DNA of 64,000 bases from an uncultured Flavobacteriales bacterium (GTDB lineage Bacteria; Bacteroidota; Bacteroidia; Flavobacteriales; Flavobacteriaceae): contig CAJXRD010000001.1 of assembly GCA_913058295.1 (NCBI GenBank), positions 152,026 through 216,025 of the forward strand. Direction: 5' to 3'. The translations under genes and the position numbers were made by a program. Below the pieces are notes generated by a model. It made no database searches. It was not told the DNA's origin and worked only from the letters and a program-made list of their open reading frames with translations. This document shows, one piece after another, positions 25,547 to 34,683 of the stretch; the first letter of the stretch is position 1, and each line of letters opens with the position of its first letter.

Positions 25547-26413
25547 ATGGATACTAAAGAACTTCTTAAAAAAGTACGGAAAATCGAAATCAAAACACGT
25601 CGGTTAAGTGACCACATGTTTGGTGGCGAGTACCACAGTACTTTTAAGGGTCGTGGAATGACATTTAGTGAAGTGCGTCAATATCAATTTGGAGATGATG
25701 TAAGGAGTATCGATTGGAATGTAACAGCAAGATATAACGAACCCTATATTAAAGTTTTTGAAGAGGAAAGAGAGTTAACCTTAATGCTAATTGTAGATGT
25801 TTCTGGTTCTGAATTTTTTGGAACCGAAAGCCAATTTAAAAACGAAATTGTCACTGAAATAGCAGCGACCTTAGCTTTTTCAGCTCTTCAGAATAATGAC
25901 AAAATCGGATTGATTTTATTTTCAGATGAAATTGAATTGTTTATTCCTCCTAAAAAAGGGAAATCTCACGTATTGAGAATTATTCGTGAATTATTAGAAC
26001 ATAAAGCTAAAAGTAAAAAGACAGATGTTGCTATGGCATTGAAATATTTTTCGAATGTCATTAAGAAAAAAGCAATTGTATTTGTGCTTTCAGATTTTAT
26101 AAACGATGGATATCGGGATACTTTAAAAATTGTTTCAGGCAAACACGATGTTACTGGGATTAGAGTTTTTGATAAAAATGAAGAAGAAATACCAAACCTT
26201 GGTGTAGTACAAATGCAAGACCAAGAATCTGGTGAATATCTATTAGTGAACACTTCTTCAAAAGGGGTTCGTAATCATTATAAAGCGCATTATTTAGAAC
26301 GAGTAGATTACTTTAGAGAGTCTTTCAGAAAAAGTGGCGCAGGAGTTTTAAGCTGTAGAGTGGACGAAAGTTATGTAAAAAAACTATTAGGATATTTTAA
26401 GCAAAGAGGATAG
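25547..26413 (+). CDS. DUF58 von Willebrand factor A protein
   Basis: A 288-residue DUF58 protein. The DUF58 core FSEVRQYQFGDDVRSIDWNV lies near residues 39-58, followed by a vWA domain with a MIDAS DVSGSE near 85. It is soluble, and in Bacteroidota always follows moxR. In the operon it is thought to be the cytoplasmic vWA partner of the ATPase. Its stop is 39 bases before the next gene. Confidence 0.92.
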   Translation: MDTKELLKKVRKIEIKTRRLSDHMFGGEYHSTFKGRGMTFSEVRQYQFGDDVRSIDWNVTARYNEPYIKVFEEERELTLMLIVDVSGSEFFGTESQFKNEIVTEIAATLAFSALQNNDKIGLILFSDEIELFIPPKKGKSHVLRIIRELLEHKAKSKKTDVAMALKYFSNVIKKKAIVFVLSDFINDGYRDTLKIVSGKHDVTGIRVFDKNEEEIPNLGVVQMQDQESGEYLLVNTSSKGVRNHYKAHYLERVDYFRESFRKSGAGVLSCRVDESYVKKLLGYFKQRG

Positions 26414-26452
26414 TTTAAAAAAAGAATAAAGCAAAGAGAGTAAAGAAAAAAG

Positions 26453-28114
26453 ATGTTAGAGAAAAGACAAAATAAGAGTTCTATGTCATTCCGAGTGAAA
26501 ACGAGGAATCTCTTGTCAATTATTATAATTTTGATTGGTGCTTCTTCATTCTCACAAGTTTCTTCAACGGTAGATACTACACAAATAAAAATTGGGGAAG
26601 AAATTATTTATACTATTCAAGTGGAAGCAGATTCTTCAGATTTGGTATTGTTTCCAGAAGGGCAAACCTTTTCACCTTTAGAAGTAATTGAGTCCTATAA
26701 AATTGATACAACAAGACTTGAGGACAAGATTCAATTGATAAAAAAATATGGATTAACGCAGTTTGATTCTGGGAGTTATACGATACCAACACAACGAATC
26801 GTAATTAATAACAATCCGTTTAATACAGATTCCTTAAGAATTGAAGTTGCAAATGTTGTGGTAGATACCCTCCAACAAAAAATGTATCATATCAAACCTG
26901 CTTTTGATGTTGCAGATCCATTATTCGACTATAAAAACCTGTTATTTATTTTACTCGGTTTATTGTTTTTATTAGGAATCGCTCTTTATTTCAGAAGAAA
27001 AAAGAAACGTAAAGAAGCGGAACAAATACTTCCTCCATATGAAGAAGCATTAGAAGCTTTAAAAGAATTAGACAGTTCTCATTTTCTAAAGAATGATAAT
27101 TCTAAAAAATACTATTCCGCACTTACCGAAATAATCAAAAGATATTTACATCGAGAGGTGGACGATTCTGCATTAGAAAGTACCAGTAATGAACTTATTG
27201 AACGACTTATATTGCATAGAGATGCAGGTAATTTTGAATTTGATAAGGATACAATTAAAAAACTAGAGAGTATTTTTAAACGTGCCGATTTAATCAAGTT
27301 TGCCAAAATGAGAGAGCAAGAAGGGCAAGCAAAAGTAGATCGATCTGTAGTTGAAGAAATTATTAACGAAACCAAAGAAATAATTCCAGAACCTACCGAA
27401 GAGGAATTGCTTCAAAATGAACTTTATTTAGAAGAGCTTCGAAAAAAACAACTGATAAAAAAGCGAATTAAAATTGTATTGGGAGTTTTTGTAAGTTTTA
27501 TAATTGCTGGTGCTGTTTTTGGAGCAATCAAAGGCTTTGACGAGTTGAAGGACAAGACCATTGGTAACGAAGTAAGAAGTCTTTCTGAAGGTCGTTGGAT
27601 TAAAAGTGAATATGGAACCCCATTAGTAATAATTGAAACTCCAAAGGTTCTGGTTAGGACTGCAACGGACTCTTTAATAACTAGAAACCCTTTAATTAAA
27701 GAAACTCATGCATTTACATACGGAGGTTTACAAGATAAGCTATTAGTAAAGGTAAGTACGCTTCAATTTAAACAAGAACAAGAAATTGATTTGGATAAAG
27801 CGTTAGATGCAGCTTTAACTATTTTGGAATCTGCAGGTGCCAAAAACCTAGTTGTAAAACGCGATGATTTTGAAACTGAAAAAGGAATCAAAGGAGTAAA
27901 AGCCTATGGAGATTTTCAGGTTCAGATTTCAGAAAAAAAAGTTTTAAAACAAAAAAGTAAATATGAACTATTGATTTTTGCACAAGGAAACGGATTGCAA
28001 AAAGTATTGGTGGTGTATCAAGATGATGGAAAATATTCCGAAGCAATAAAAGATAGAATCATAAGCTCTATAGAGTTAGAAGTAACAGAACAAAAGAAGA
28101 AAGATGAGCAGTAA
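26453..28114 (+). CDS. BatD-like membrane protein
   Basis: A 553-residue membrane protein located between DUF58 and batA. A signal peptide (cleavage near IGASSFSQ) precedes a beta-rich periplasmic domain resembling the N-terminal part of BatD (SSTVDTTQIKIGEEI). Transmembrane helices lie near 162-182 (LLFILLGLLFLLGIALYF) and 342-362 (VLGVFVSFIIAGAVFGAI); a charged coiled region and a C-terminal domain follow. Two starts are possible: ATG 26453, or ATG 26483, which gives a standard 25-residue signal peptide. Codons from 26484 to 26518 are a dispersed repeat. Overlaps batA by 11 bases. Confidence 0.75.
   Translation: MLEKRQNKSSMSFRVKTRNLLSIIIILIGASSFSQVSSTVDTTQIKIGEEIIYTIQVEADSSDLVLFPEGQTFSPLEVIESYKIDTTRLEDKIQLIKKYGLTQFDSGSYTIPTQRIVINNNPFNTDSLRIEVANVVVDTLQQKMYHIKPAFDVADPLFDYKNLLFILLGLLFLLGIALYFRRKKKRKEAEQILPPYEEALEALKELDSSHFLKNDNSKKYYSALTEIIKRYLHREVDDSALESTSNELIERLILHRDAGNFEFDKDTIKKLESIFKRADLIKFAKMREQEGQAKVDRSVVEEIINETKEIIPEPTEEELLQNELYLEELRKKQLIKKRIKIVLGVFVSFIIAGAVFGAIKGFDELKDKTIGNEVRSLSEGRWIKSEYGTPLVIIETPKVLVRTATDSLITRNPLIKETHAFTYGGLQDKLLVKVSTLQFKQEQEIDLDKALDAALTILESAGAKNLVVKRDDFETEKGIKGVKAYGDFQVQISEKKVLKQKSKYELLIFAQGNGLQKVLVVYQDDGKYSEAIKDRIISSIELEVTEQKKKDEQ
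26484..26518 (+). repeat. Dispersed repeat half-unit encoding part of a signal peptide
   Basis: TGTCATTCCGAGTGAAAACG continuing to AGGAATCTCTTGTCA follows the same pattern as the intergenic copy at 37524-37559 (TGTC-CCCGAG-CGAGGGG-TCTCTTGTTAA). It encodes SFRVKTRNLLS, the n-region and start of the hydrophobic core of the BatD-like protein, and the preceding A creates the second in-frame ATG. Confidence 0.6.
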
Positions 28115-29108
28115 TTTCGAATTTGTAAATCCAATTTTATTCTGGCTGTTACTTTTGCTTCCAGCATTATTGCTATGGTATTTTTTAAAACGAAATCATC
28201 AAACTGCTACGCTTACAATTTCAAATATTGAAGGGTTTAAAACTTCGAAAAACTGGTTAGCAAAACTTCGCCCAGCATTATTCGTATTTAGACTTTTGAT
28301 ATTGGGGCTAATTATTGTTGCAATGGCACGTCCTCGTACCGTGGATGAATCCACTCGTATTAAAACAACGAAAGGGATAGATATCGTAATCGCCATTGAT
28401 GTTTCGGCCAGTATGCTAGCTCGAGATTTAAAACCCAATAGATTAGAGGCATTAAAAAATGTGGCATCTAGATTTATACAAGAGCGCCCTAACGATCGTT
28501 TGGCTTTGGTGGAATATGCAGGAGAGAGTTACACCAAAACTCCTTTAACTAGTGATAAAAACATTGTATTATCCTCTTTAAAATCAATAAAGTATAATAC
28601 GGTTATTGAAGGAGGAACAGCCATTGGGATGGGGTTAGCAACTTCTGTAAATCGATTAAAAGAAAGTCGGGCAAAAGGAAAAGTAATTATCCTATTAACA
28701 GATGGGGTTAATAATTCGGGTTTTATAGACCCAAAAATTGCAAGTGAATTGGCAGTTGAATTTGGAATAAAAGTATATACCATAGGATTGGGATCCAACG
28801 GAATGGCATTATCCCCAATAGGAATTAAACCTAATGGACAGTTTCAATATGGAAATGTTCAAGTAGAAATAGATGAAGAACTGCTGAAGCAAATTGCAGA
28901 AACAACAGGAGGAAAATATTTTAGAGCTACGAGCAATACAAAATTAGAACAGATTTACGAAGAGATTAATAAATTAGAAAGAACCGAAATAGAAGAAACA
29001 AAGTATAAAAGCTATAATGAACTATTTAGACCTTTAGTATTAATTGCTTTTGGCTTATTGTTGTTTGAATTGTTATTGCGCTATACTCTTTTTAGAAGTT
29101 TTGTGTGA
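28104..29108 (+). CDS. batA: von Willebrand factor A membrane protein BatA
   Basis: A 334-residue protein with two N-terminal transmembrane helices, a vWA domain from about 90, and a C-terminal helix near 310-328. The metal ion-dependent adhesion site is intact: Asp99-Ser101-Ser103 (IDVSASM), with the Thr and LLTDGVNNSG Asp further on. It should sit in the inner membrane with the vWA domain exposed and work with BatB and MoxR. Start overlaps the upstream gene. Confidence 0.9.
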   Translation: MSSNFEFVNPILFWLLLLLPALLLWYFLKRNHQTATLTISNIEGFKTSKNWLAKLRPALFVFRLLILGLIIVAMARPRTVDESTRIKTTKGIDIVIAIDVSASMLARDLKPNRLEALKNVASRFIQERPNDRLALVEYAGESYTKTPLTSDKNIVLSSLKSIKYNTVIEGGTAIGMGLATSVNRLKESRAKGKVIILLTDGVNNSGFIDPKIASELAVEFGIKVYTIGLGSNGMALSPIGIKPNGQFQYGNVQVEIDEELLKQIAETTGGKYFRATSNTKLEQIYEEINKLERTEIEETKYKSYNELFRPLVLIAFGLLLFELLLRYTLFRSFV

Positions 29109-29116
29109 TATAATGA

Positions 29117-29168
29117 TTTCGACAAGCTCAATCGCCAAGATAATGTTGGGCATTGAGCTTGCCGAAGT
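29117..29168. repeat. Dispersed inverted repeat, TTCGACAAGCTCAAT type
   Basis: Left arm TTTCGACAAGCTCAAT (29117-29132), right arm ATTGAGCTTGCCGAAGT (29152-29168). The left arm recurs at 55951-55967. It separates batA from batB, which elsewhere in flavobacteria are usually close together. Confidence 0.7.
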
Positions 29169-29194
29169 AACAATTTTATAAATTTTAAAAGATA

Positions 29195-29208
29195 CCCGCC
29201 AAAGCGGG
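29195..29208. repeat. GC-rich hairpin six bases before batB
   Basis: CCCGC-CAAA-GCGGG forms a five-pair GC stem ending at 29208, six bases before the batB ATG at 29215. It is far more GC-rich than its surroundings and may be the remnant of a repeat or a translation-limiting structure. Confidence 0.5.
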
Positions 29209-29214
29209 CATATT

Positions 29215-30249
29215 ATGTATCAATTAGAAAAACCAATATTTTTTTATTTACTATTTGCCATAGTTGGGCTTATAGTAATTTTTCTAATGGTATTAATTTG
29301 GAAAAGGCATTCACAAAAGCGTTTTTCAAACGGAATAGCACTTAAAAAATTAAGTCCAGACCGCTCATTTTTTAAAGCTTGGCTTAAAGTGTTGGTTTTA
29401 ACTTTGGCGATTGCAAGTTTGTGTTTAGCGCTAGTAAACCCAAAAATCGGAACCAAGATAGAAACAGTATCTAGGGCAGGAGTAGATGTTGTTTTTGCAT
29501 TAGATGTTTCAAAAAGTATGCTTGCCGAGGATATCGCCCCTAACAGAATTGAGAAATCTAAACAATTAGTAACTCAGATCATTAATAGTTTAGGTGGAGA
29601 TCGAGTTGGGATTATAGGTTATGCCGGGAGTGCGTTCCCACAAGTTCCAATAACAACTGATTTCTCTGCTACCAAACTATTTTTAAACAATATGAACACC
29701 AATATGGTGTCTTCTCAAGGAACAGCAATAACGGAAGCTATTAAAATGGCTGAAACCTATTATAATGATGAAGACCAGGTAAATAAGGTTTTGTTTATTT
29801 TATCAGATGGAGAAGATCATGAAGGGAATATTTCGATTATAGCAAACGAAGCTGCTAATTTAGGAATTCAGATTTATACGATTGGAATAGGTACAGTTAA
29901 AGGTGGCCCAATACCAATCAAACGAAATGGTATTTTACAGCATTATAAAAGAGACAATAATAACGAACAAGTAATTACAAAATTAAATACCGAAACTTTA
30001 ATCGAAATTTCAAGTAAAGCAAACGGAAAATACATTGACGGTAGCAATACCAAAAAAGTTGTAGAAGAAGTTACTGCAATTTTAAATGGCATGAATCAAA
30101 AGGAATTTGAAGCCAAACAGTTTACAGATTTTAAAGATCGATTCCAATGGTTTTTAGGGCTTGCATTATTTTTATTAGTATTGGAAGTATTGTTATTAGA
30201 AAGAAAAACAGCCTGGCTTAAAAAATTAAATTTATTTAATGAGGATTAA
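29215..30249 (+). CDS. batB: von Willebrand factor A membrane protein BatB
   Basis: A 344-residue BatA paralogue: N-terminal helix, second helix near 60, vWA domain with MIDAS Asp97-Ser99-Ser101 (LDVSKSM) and the SDGEDHEG loop, and a C-terminal helix near 320. Overlaps the next gene by 11 bases. With BatA it is expected to form the membrane vWA layer of the Bat complex. Confidence 0.9.
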   Translation: MYQLEKPIFFYLLFAIVGLIVIFLMVLIWKRHSQKRFSNGIALKKLSPDRSFFKAWLKVLVLTLAIASLCLALVNPKIGTKIETVSRAGVDVVFALDVSKSMLAEDIAPNRIEKSKQLVTQIINSLGGDRVGIIGYAGSAFPQVPITTDFSATKLFLNNMNTNMVSSQGTAITEAIKMAETYYNDEDQVNKVLFILSDGEDHEGNISIIANEAANLGIQIYTIGIGTVKGGPIPIKRNGILQHYKRDNNNEQVITKLNTETLIEISSKANGKYIDGSNTKKVVEEVTAILNGMNQKEFEAKQFTDFKDRFQWFLGLALFLLVLEVLLLERKTAWLKKLNLFNED

Positions 30250-31156
30250 TAAAAACATAACATACAGTTCTATTTCTTTAGAAAGCTCTGGGTTTTTTAA
30301 TAAGGCTCTTGGTTTCAGAAAAGAGAATCTTCAGAATAATTTATTCTTATTAATAGTTATTATTCTAAGCACATTTAATTCCATCAATGCACAGGAAGAC
30401 AAAGAAAAGCAAAAGGAACTCAAAAAATCTCAAGAGCTACTAAGTGAGGCTAACTTTGAAATGAAGAATGATAATTTCCCTTTAGCGGAAGCAGAATACA
30501 GAGAAGCAATTTCATTAAATCCGAAAGAAGATACTGGGAAATATAACTTGGGGACAGCATATTATAATAAAGAAATGAATGCTACTGCGATGAATCGTTT
30601 TAAGCAAGCAACCGCTGTAGCAGATACCAAACCAGACAAGCATAAAGCGTTTCATAATTTGGGGAATACCTATATGAATGAGAAAAAATACCAAGAAGCG
30701 GTAGAATCTTATAAAAGTGCTTTGCGAAATAATCCAAAAGATGATGAAACTCGTTATAATCTAGCATTGGCTAAAGAGCTTTTAGAAGACCAAGAGAAAA
30801 ATGGAGGAGGAGATGATGAGAATGAAGATAAGGAAGATGAGAAGGAAGAAGAAAACGAAGAGGAAAACGAGAACAATAAAAAGGATGGTGAAGATGGAGA
30901 CGAAAAAGAAGAAAAAGATGAAGGAGAAGAAGAGGAAGATAAAGAAGAAGGAGAAGATGAAGAAGACAAAGGAAAGCCTGATGAGCCTAAAGATGAAAAG
31001 GAAAATAAGCAACCTCCACCAGTTCCCGGTCAACTTTCTCCACAACAAGTTAAAAACTTGTTAGAGGCTATGAATAATGAAGAAAAGAAAGTGCAAGATA
31101 AAATTAATGCCGAAAAACAGAAGGGCAAAAAAACAAAAACAGAGAAGGATTGGTAA
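30239..31156 (+). CDS. batC: TPR protein BatC with long acidic tract
   Basis: A 305-residue exported protein. A hydrophobic core (NLFLLIVIILSTF, 35-47) ending in INAQ suggests cleavage near residue 51, after an unusually long N-terminal extension that overlaps batB. Three TPR units follow (about 60-180). Then about 75 residues (184-258) consist mostly of Glu, Asp and Lys, before a short PPPVPGQLSPQQV tail with a helical end. TPR plus acidic tail is seen in other BatC proteins and suggests a periplasmic scaffold. Its stop overlaps the batD ATG (TAATG). Confidence 0.85.
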   Translation: MRINKNITYSSISLESSGFFNKALGFRKENLQNNLFLLIVIILSTFNSINAQEDKEKQKELKKSQELLSEANFEMKNDNFPLAEAEYREAISLNPKEDTGKYNLGTAYYNKEMNATAMNRFKQATAVADTKPDKHKAFHNLGNTYMNEKKYQEAVESYKSALRNNPKDDETRYNLALAKELLEDQEKNGGGDDENEDKEDEKEEENEEENENNKKDGEDGDEKEEKDEGEEEEDKEEGEDEEDKGKPDEPKDEKENKQPPPVPGQLSPQQVKNLLEAMNNEEKKVQDKINAEKQKGKKTKTEKDW

Positions 31157-32928
31157 TGAAGTTAAAGTCTGTCTACATACTATTGTTAATGTTAAGCTTT
31201 GGGTTTGCTAAAGCACAGGTAAGCTTTGTTGCTAAAGTGAGTAAAAGCAGTCTTGGAATTAACGAACGATTACGAGTAGATTTTGAAATGAATAAAGACG
31301 GGGATAACTTTAGTCCTCCAAATTTTGAAGGTTTCAAGGTAGTTGGAGGTCCAAACCAGTCCATTAGCAATTCTTATATAAATGGGAAAAGAAGTTATTC
31401 TAAAACTTACTCCTATTTTTTATCACCTAAGGCACAAGGAAAGTTTACTATTAAACAGGGAACTATAGAGATAGGAGGTGAAATTTATAAAACGCTACCT
31501 ATCAATGTAGTTGTTACAGCTGCAGTATCTAAACCTAAAAATGGCAATAATGCCGATTATGTTGCAAGTGAAAACGTACACTTAGTTGCAGAAATTTCTA
31601 ATGCAAAACCATATTTAAACGAAGCGATAACTATTGTATATAAGTTATATGTTTCCAATAATGTAAGCATTACAAGTAGCTGGAGAGAAATAGATTCTCC
31701 AAAGTATGCAGATTTTTGGAGTCAAATTATAGAGAGCAAAGGAAAATCTCAGATATACGAAGGGACCTATCAAGGGAAACCCTATCGTTATGTGATATTA
31801 AAAAGAATGGTATTGTATCCACAAAAAACAGGAAAGCTTATCATTGAACCTTTAACCCTTGATGTGCCAATAGATGTTCAGGGAAACACTAGAGATGTTT
31901 TTGGTAGACGAAGAATGACTCGTGTAAACAAAACTATTTCGGCAGGAGCTAGAACCATTGCTGTAAAACCGCTTCCAGAACAAGGAAGGCCAGATGACTT
32001 TACAGGTGCAGTTGGAGAGTTTCAATTTAATGTATTTACCAATAAAAATTCTTTAAATGCTGACGAATCCCTAGAGTTAAAAACAAAAATTACTGGAAGT
32101 GGGAATCTAAAACTTTTCGATTTACCTTCTTTAAACCTACCTAGTTCCTTGGAAGTTTATGAGCCGGTTACTGAAAATAAAGTAAAAACGAATAGCAAAG
32201 GAATGAATGGTTTTGTTGGAGAATCCTATACTGTAATTCCACAGTATAAAGGGGTTTATCCTATAAGACCTATAGCATTTTCATATTTCGATTTAAAAAC
32301 GGAATCTTATAAAACCATTTCTTCAGAGGAGATAATTATCAATGTTGAAAATGGCCCTATGCCTAATCAAACAAGCTCTAATGAAGGAATTACAAATACA
32401 TCTAAAGAAGTAGTTCTATCAAATGATCAATTTAAATACATAAAACTGGATGCCGATTTACAACCTACAAATCAGTTAGCATTTTTTAAGTCCACATTAT
32501 TTTGGTGGTTGACAGGTGCTCCATTTTTATTGATCCCTTTATTTATAATTGGAGGAAATAGAAGAAGAAAACATTTGAGTGATGTAGATGGAAAACGACT
32601 TCGGAAAGCAACTAAATTAGCAAAAAAGTATTTATCGGAAGCGAAAAAGAATATTGGAAAACAAGAAGCTTTTTACGAAGCTTTAGAAAGAGCATTACAT
32701 AATTATCTAAAGGCTAAACTGGACATTGTAACTTCAGATTTTTCAAAAGAAAAAATAGCCACATTACTTTCAAAAAGGAGTGTTGAAGAAGATGTAGTTA
32801 CCGTATTTATTGGTTTATTAAAAAGTTGTGAGTTTGCAAGATACACACCAACATCAGACGTTACTATAAATCAGGATTATAAAAAAGCAATAAGTGTTAT
32901 TTCGAGTATAGACAAACAGATGAATTAA
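31156..32928 (+). CDS. batD: BatD oxygen-tolerance-type membrane protein
   Basis: A 590-residue protein. The start was set at ATG 31156, forming TAATG with the batC stop; a TTG six bases earlier is not needed. Signal peptide (MKLKSVYILLLMLSFGFAKA), then a large beta-rich periplasmic region (about 20-430), one transmembrane helix (WWLTGAPFLLIPLFIIG) and a cytoplasmic helical tail with many Lys. This is the layout of BatD. Two bases separate it from batE. Confidence 0.9.
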   Translation: MKLKSVYILLLMLSFGFAKAQVSFVAKVSKSSLGINERLRVDFEMNKDGDNFSPPNFEGFKVVGGPNQSISNSYINGKRSYSKTYSYFLSPKAQGKFTIKQGTIEIGGEIYKTLPINVVVTAAVSKPKNGNNADYVASENVHLVAEISNAKPYLNEAITIVYKLYVSNNVSITSSWREIDSPKYADFWSQIIESKGKSQIYEGTYQGKPYRYVILKRMVLYPQKTGKLIIEPLTLDVPIDVQGNTRDVFGRRRMTRVNKTISAGARTIAVKPLPEQGRPDDFTGAVGEFQFNVFTNKNSLNADESLELKTKITGSGNLKLFDLPSLNLPSSLEVYEPVTENKVKTNSKGMNGFVGESYTVIPQYKGVYPIRPIAFSYFDLKTESYKTISSEEIIINVENGPMPNQTSSNEGITNTSKEVVLSNDQFKYIKLDADLQPTNQLAFFKSTLFWWLTGAPFLLIPLFIIGGNRRRKHLSDVDGKRLRKATKLAKKYLSEAKKNIGKQEAFYEALERALHNYLKAKLDIVTSDFSKEKIATLLSKRSVEEDVVTVFIGLLKSCEFARYTPTSDVTINQDYKKAISVISSIDKQMN

Positions 32929-32930
32929 TA

Positions 32931-33710
32931 ATGAGAGAAGAGTTTACATATAAAGGGTTCTTAAAACGTGTGCTAGTCATATTTGTACTATTTATATCTA
33001 TAGCAAGTTTTTCACAAAACGGCCCTCTATTTGAGCAAGGAAAGGAACTTTATAAAGCAGAGAAATATATAGAGGCAGTTAATTCTTGGATGAAAGTTTT
33101 GGAGAATGATCAACATTCTGCTTCCTTATATTTTAACTTAGGAAATGCTCATTACAAGTTGAACAACATTGGCCCAAGCATTTATTATTATGAAAAAGCA
33201 TTGGAGTTAGCTCCCAATGATGGGGATATAAAAAACAACCTTGCATTTGCTCAAAATGCAACCGTAGATGATATTGAACCTTTACCTAAAACAATTTTTA
33301 ATAAATGGTATCATACCATTTCAGATTTACTCACATTTGATGGTTGGGCAATAGTGGTAGTTGTATTTGCGATGAGTTTTGTTATGTTGTTTTTACTGTA
33401 TTATTTTTCATATTCCGAAAGCAAAAAGCGGACATTTTTTGTGAGTTCAATTTTTACAATGTTATTTCTTATTACAGCTCTCTCAATGGCATATTCAACC
33501 TTTGCAGACACTGAAAAAGACCAACCCGCTATAATTTTTTCTGAAAGTATTGAAGTAAAAAGCGAACCTAATTTAGGAAGCGAAGTTTCCTTTAAATTAC
33601 ATGAAGGGACCAAAGTTCAGATTATTGCTAAAGATACCGACTGGGTTCGGATAGAAATAGCAAATGGTAAAGACGGTTGGATTCCTGTTTCCGACTTAAA
33701 AGAACTTTAG
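32931..33710 (+). CDS. batE: BatE: TPR and SH3 membrane protein
   Basis: A 259-residue protein, last of the bat operon. Signal anchor (VLVIFVLFISIASFSQ), two TPR units (about 30-110), two transmembrane helices (about 140-162 and 172-190) and a C-terminal bacterial SH3 domain (SIEVKSEPNLGSEVSFKL, WVRIEIANGKDGWIP). The SH3 domain suggests contact with the cell wall. The converging pirin gene ends eight bases after its stop. Confidence 0.88.
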   Translation: MREEFTYKGFLKRVLVIFVLFISIASFSQNGPLFEQGKELYKAEKYIEAVNSWMKVLENDQHSASLYFNLGNAHYKLNNIGPSIYYYEKALELAPNDGDIKNNLAFAQNATVDDIEPLPKTIFNKWYHTISDLLTFDGWAIVVVVFAMSFVMLFLLYYFSYSESKKRTFFVSSIFTMLFLITALSMAYSTFADTEKDQPAIIFSESIEVKSEPNLGSEVSFKLHEGTKVQIIAKDTDWVRIEIANGKDGWIPVSDLKEL

Positions 33711-33718
33711 TTTATTTG

Positions 33719-34591
33719 CTAATCTTCAATTAAGATTCCCATTTTACCCATTTGATAATCTCTCATTGCTTCCAAAATTTCGGTTTGAGAGTTCATTACA
33801 AAAGGGCCACTTTGCGAAATTTTTTCATGGATTGCAGCTCCACTTAGTAGTAAAAATTGAGAATTTTCATAAAAGGACATTTCAATAGTACTTCCCTCTT
33901 TTTCAAAAACTAGTAAATTTTCAGCATCTACTATACCATATCCTGTAACTCTCATACTTCCTTTAATTAAATAAAGCATCGTATTAAATTCATTCGGAAT
34001 ATTAATGGATTGCTCGCCATTTTTTTCAGAAATCCCCCAAAGAATTAATAAGTCACTTTCGGTAGGGATGATACTTTTCTCACCTTTATATTCTCCAGCA
34101 ATAAGCTTATTATTAATTTTTTTATCCTCTGAAACTAGTATCGGAATATCACCTATTGAAAGATGCCTGTAAAACGGCACTTTCATTTTGCTTTCTGAAG
34201 GACTGTTAATCCATATCTGGATAATTTCTTGAATTCCATTATTTGCCGCTAAGTTTTCTGAAGGTCGTTCGCTATGAATAATCCCCATCCCAGCATGCAT
34301 CCATTGAATTTCACCTTCCTTAGCAATTTGATTATTGCCACGGCTGTCTCTATGATGTAGCTCTCCTTCCACTATAAAAGTTACGGGAGAAAACCCTCGA
34401 TGAGGATGAGGAGCTATGCCCTGAATTTTTGCAGACCGGTCATTATAATATGGAGTACGTGCATGATGAAGAAGTAAAAATGGGTCTACTCGCTCTACCT
34501 TTTGTGTTGGCAAAGCTTGTTTTACAGAAAAACCGCCCATGTCTATCTCTATTGCAGGCAATAATTTTTTTACTTTTTTTAGCATGTTCAT
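33719..34591 (-). CDS. Pirin-family cupin protein
   Basis: A bicupin of 290 residues. The metal-binding block of pirins is present: APHPHRGFSPVTFI, DSRGN and QWMHAGMGIIHSE, giving the three His and one Glu. Pirins are iron proteins with quercetinase or regulatory roles; the specific role is open. The start is set at ATG 34589-34591 (or 34583-34585); the upstream TTG at 34631-34633 is the end of a -7 promoter element. Confidence 0.9.
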   Translation of the reverse strand: MNMLKKVKKLLPAIEIDMGGFSVKQALPTQKVERVDPFLLLHHARTPYYNDRSAKIQGIAPHPHRGFSPVTFIVEGELHHRDSRGNNQIAKEGEIQWMHAGMGIIHSERPSENLAANNGIQEIIQIWINSPSESKMKVPFYRHLSIGDIPILVSEDKKINNKLIAGEYKGEKSIIPTESDLLILWGISEKNGEQSINIPNEFNTMLYLIKGSMRVTGYGIVDAENLLVFEKEGSTIEMSFYENSQFLLLSGAAIHEKISQSGPFVMNSQTEILEAMRDYQMGKMGILIED

Positions 34592-34630
34592 TTTTACATA
34601 TTTAGGTTGTTTCGATACTATTTTTGAAAT

Positions 34631-34638
34631 CAAAAATA
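34631..34638 (-). promoter_or_regulatory. Promoter -7 element of the pirin gene
   Basis: Minus-strand TATTTTTG (34638-34631) matches TAnnTTTG, 40 bases before the pirin ATG and just after the stop of the ferredoxin/CDGSH gene, so pirin may have its own transcript. Confidence 0.5.
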
Positions 34639-34683
34639 ACTCAGCAACCTAAAACATTGCGATACTTCAACAATCAACAATCG

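Noticed and set aside
30754..31064. Long Ser/Phe-rich and Lys/Met-rich open frames opposite and beside the batC acidic tract
   Set aside because: They are shadows of the GAA/GAT repeats of batC, with no start context, and batC itself has clear TPR and signal sequences.
34592..34633. TTG start of pirin
   Set aside because: The TTG is the end of a TATTTTTG element; ATG 34591 or 34585 fits the family.
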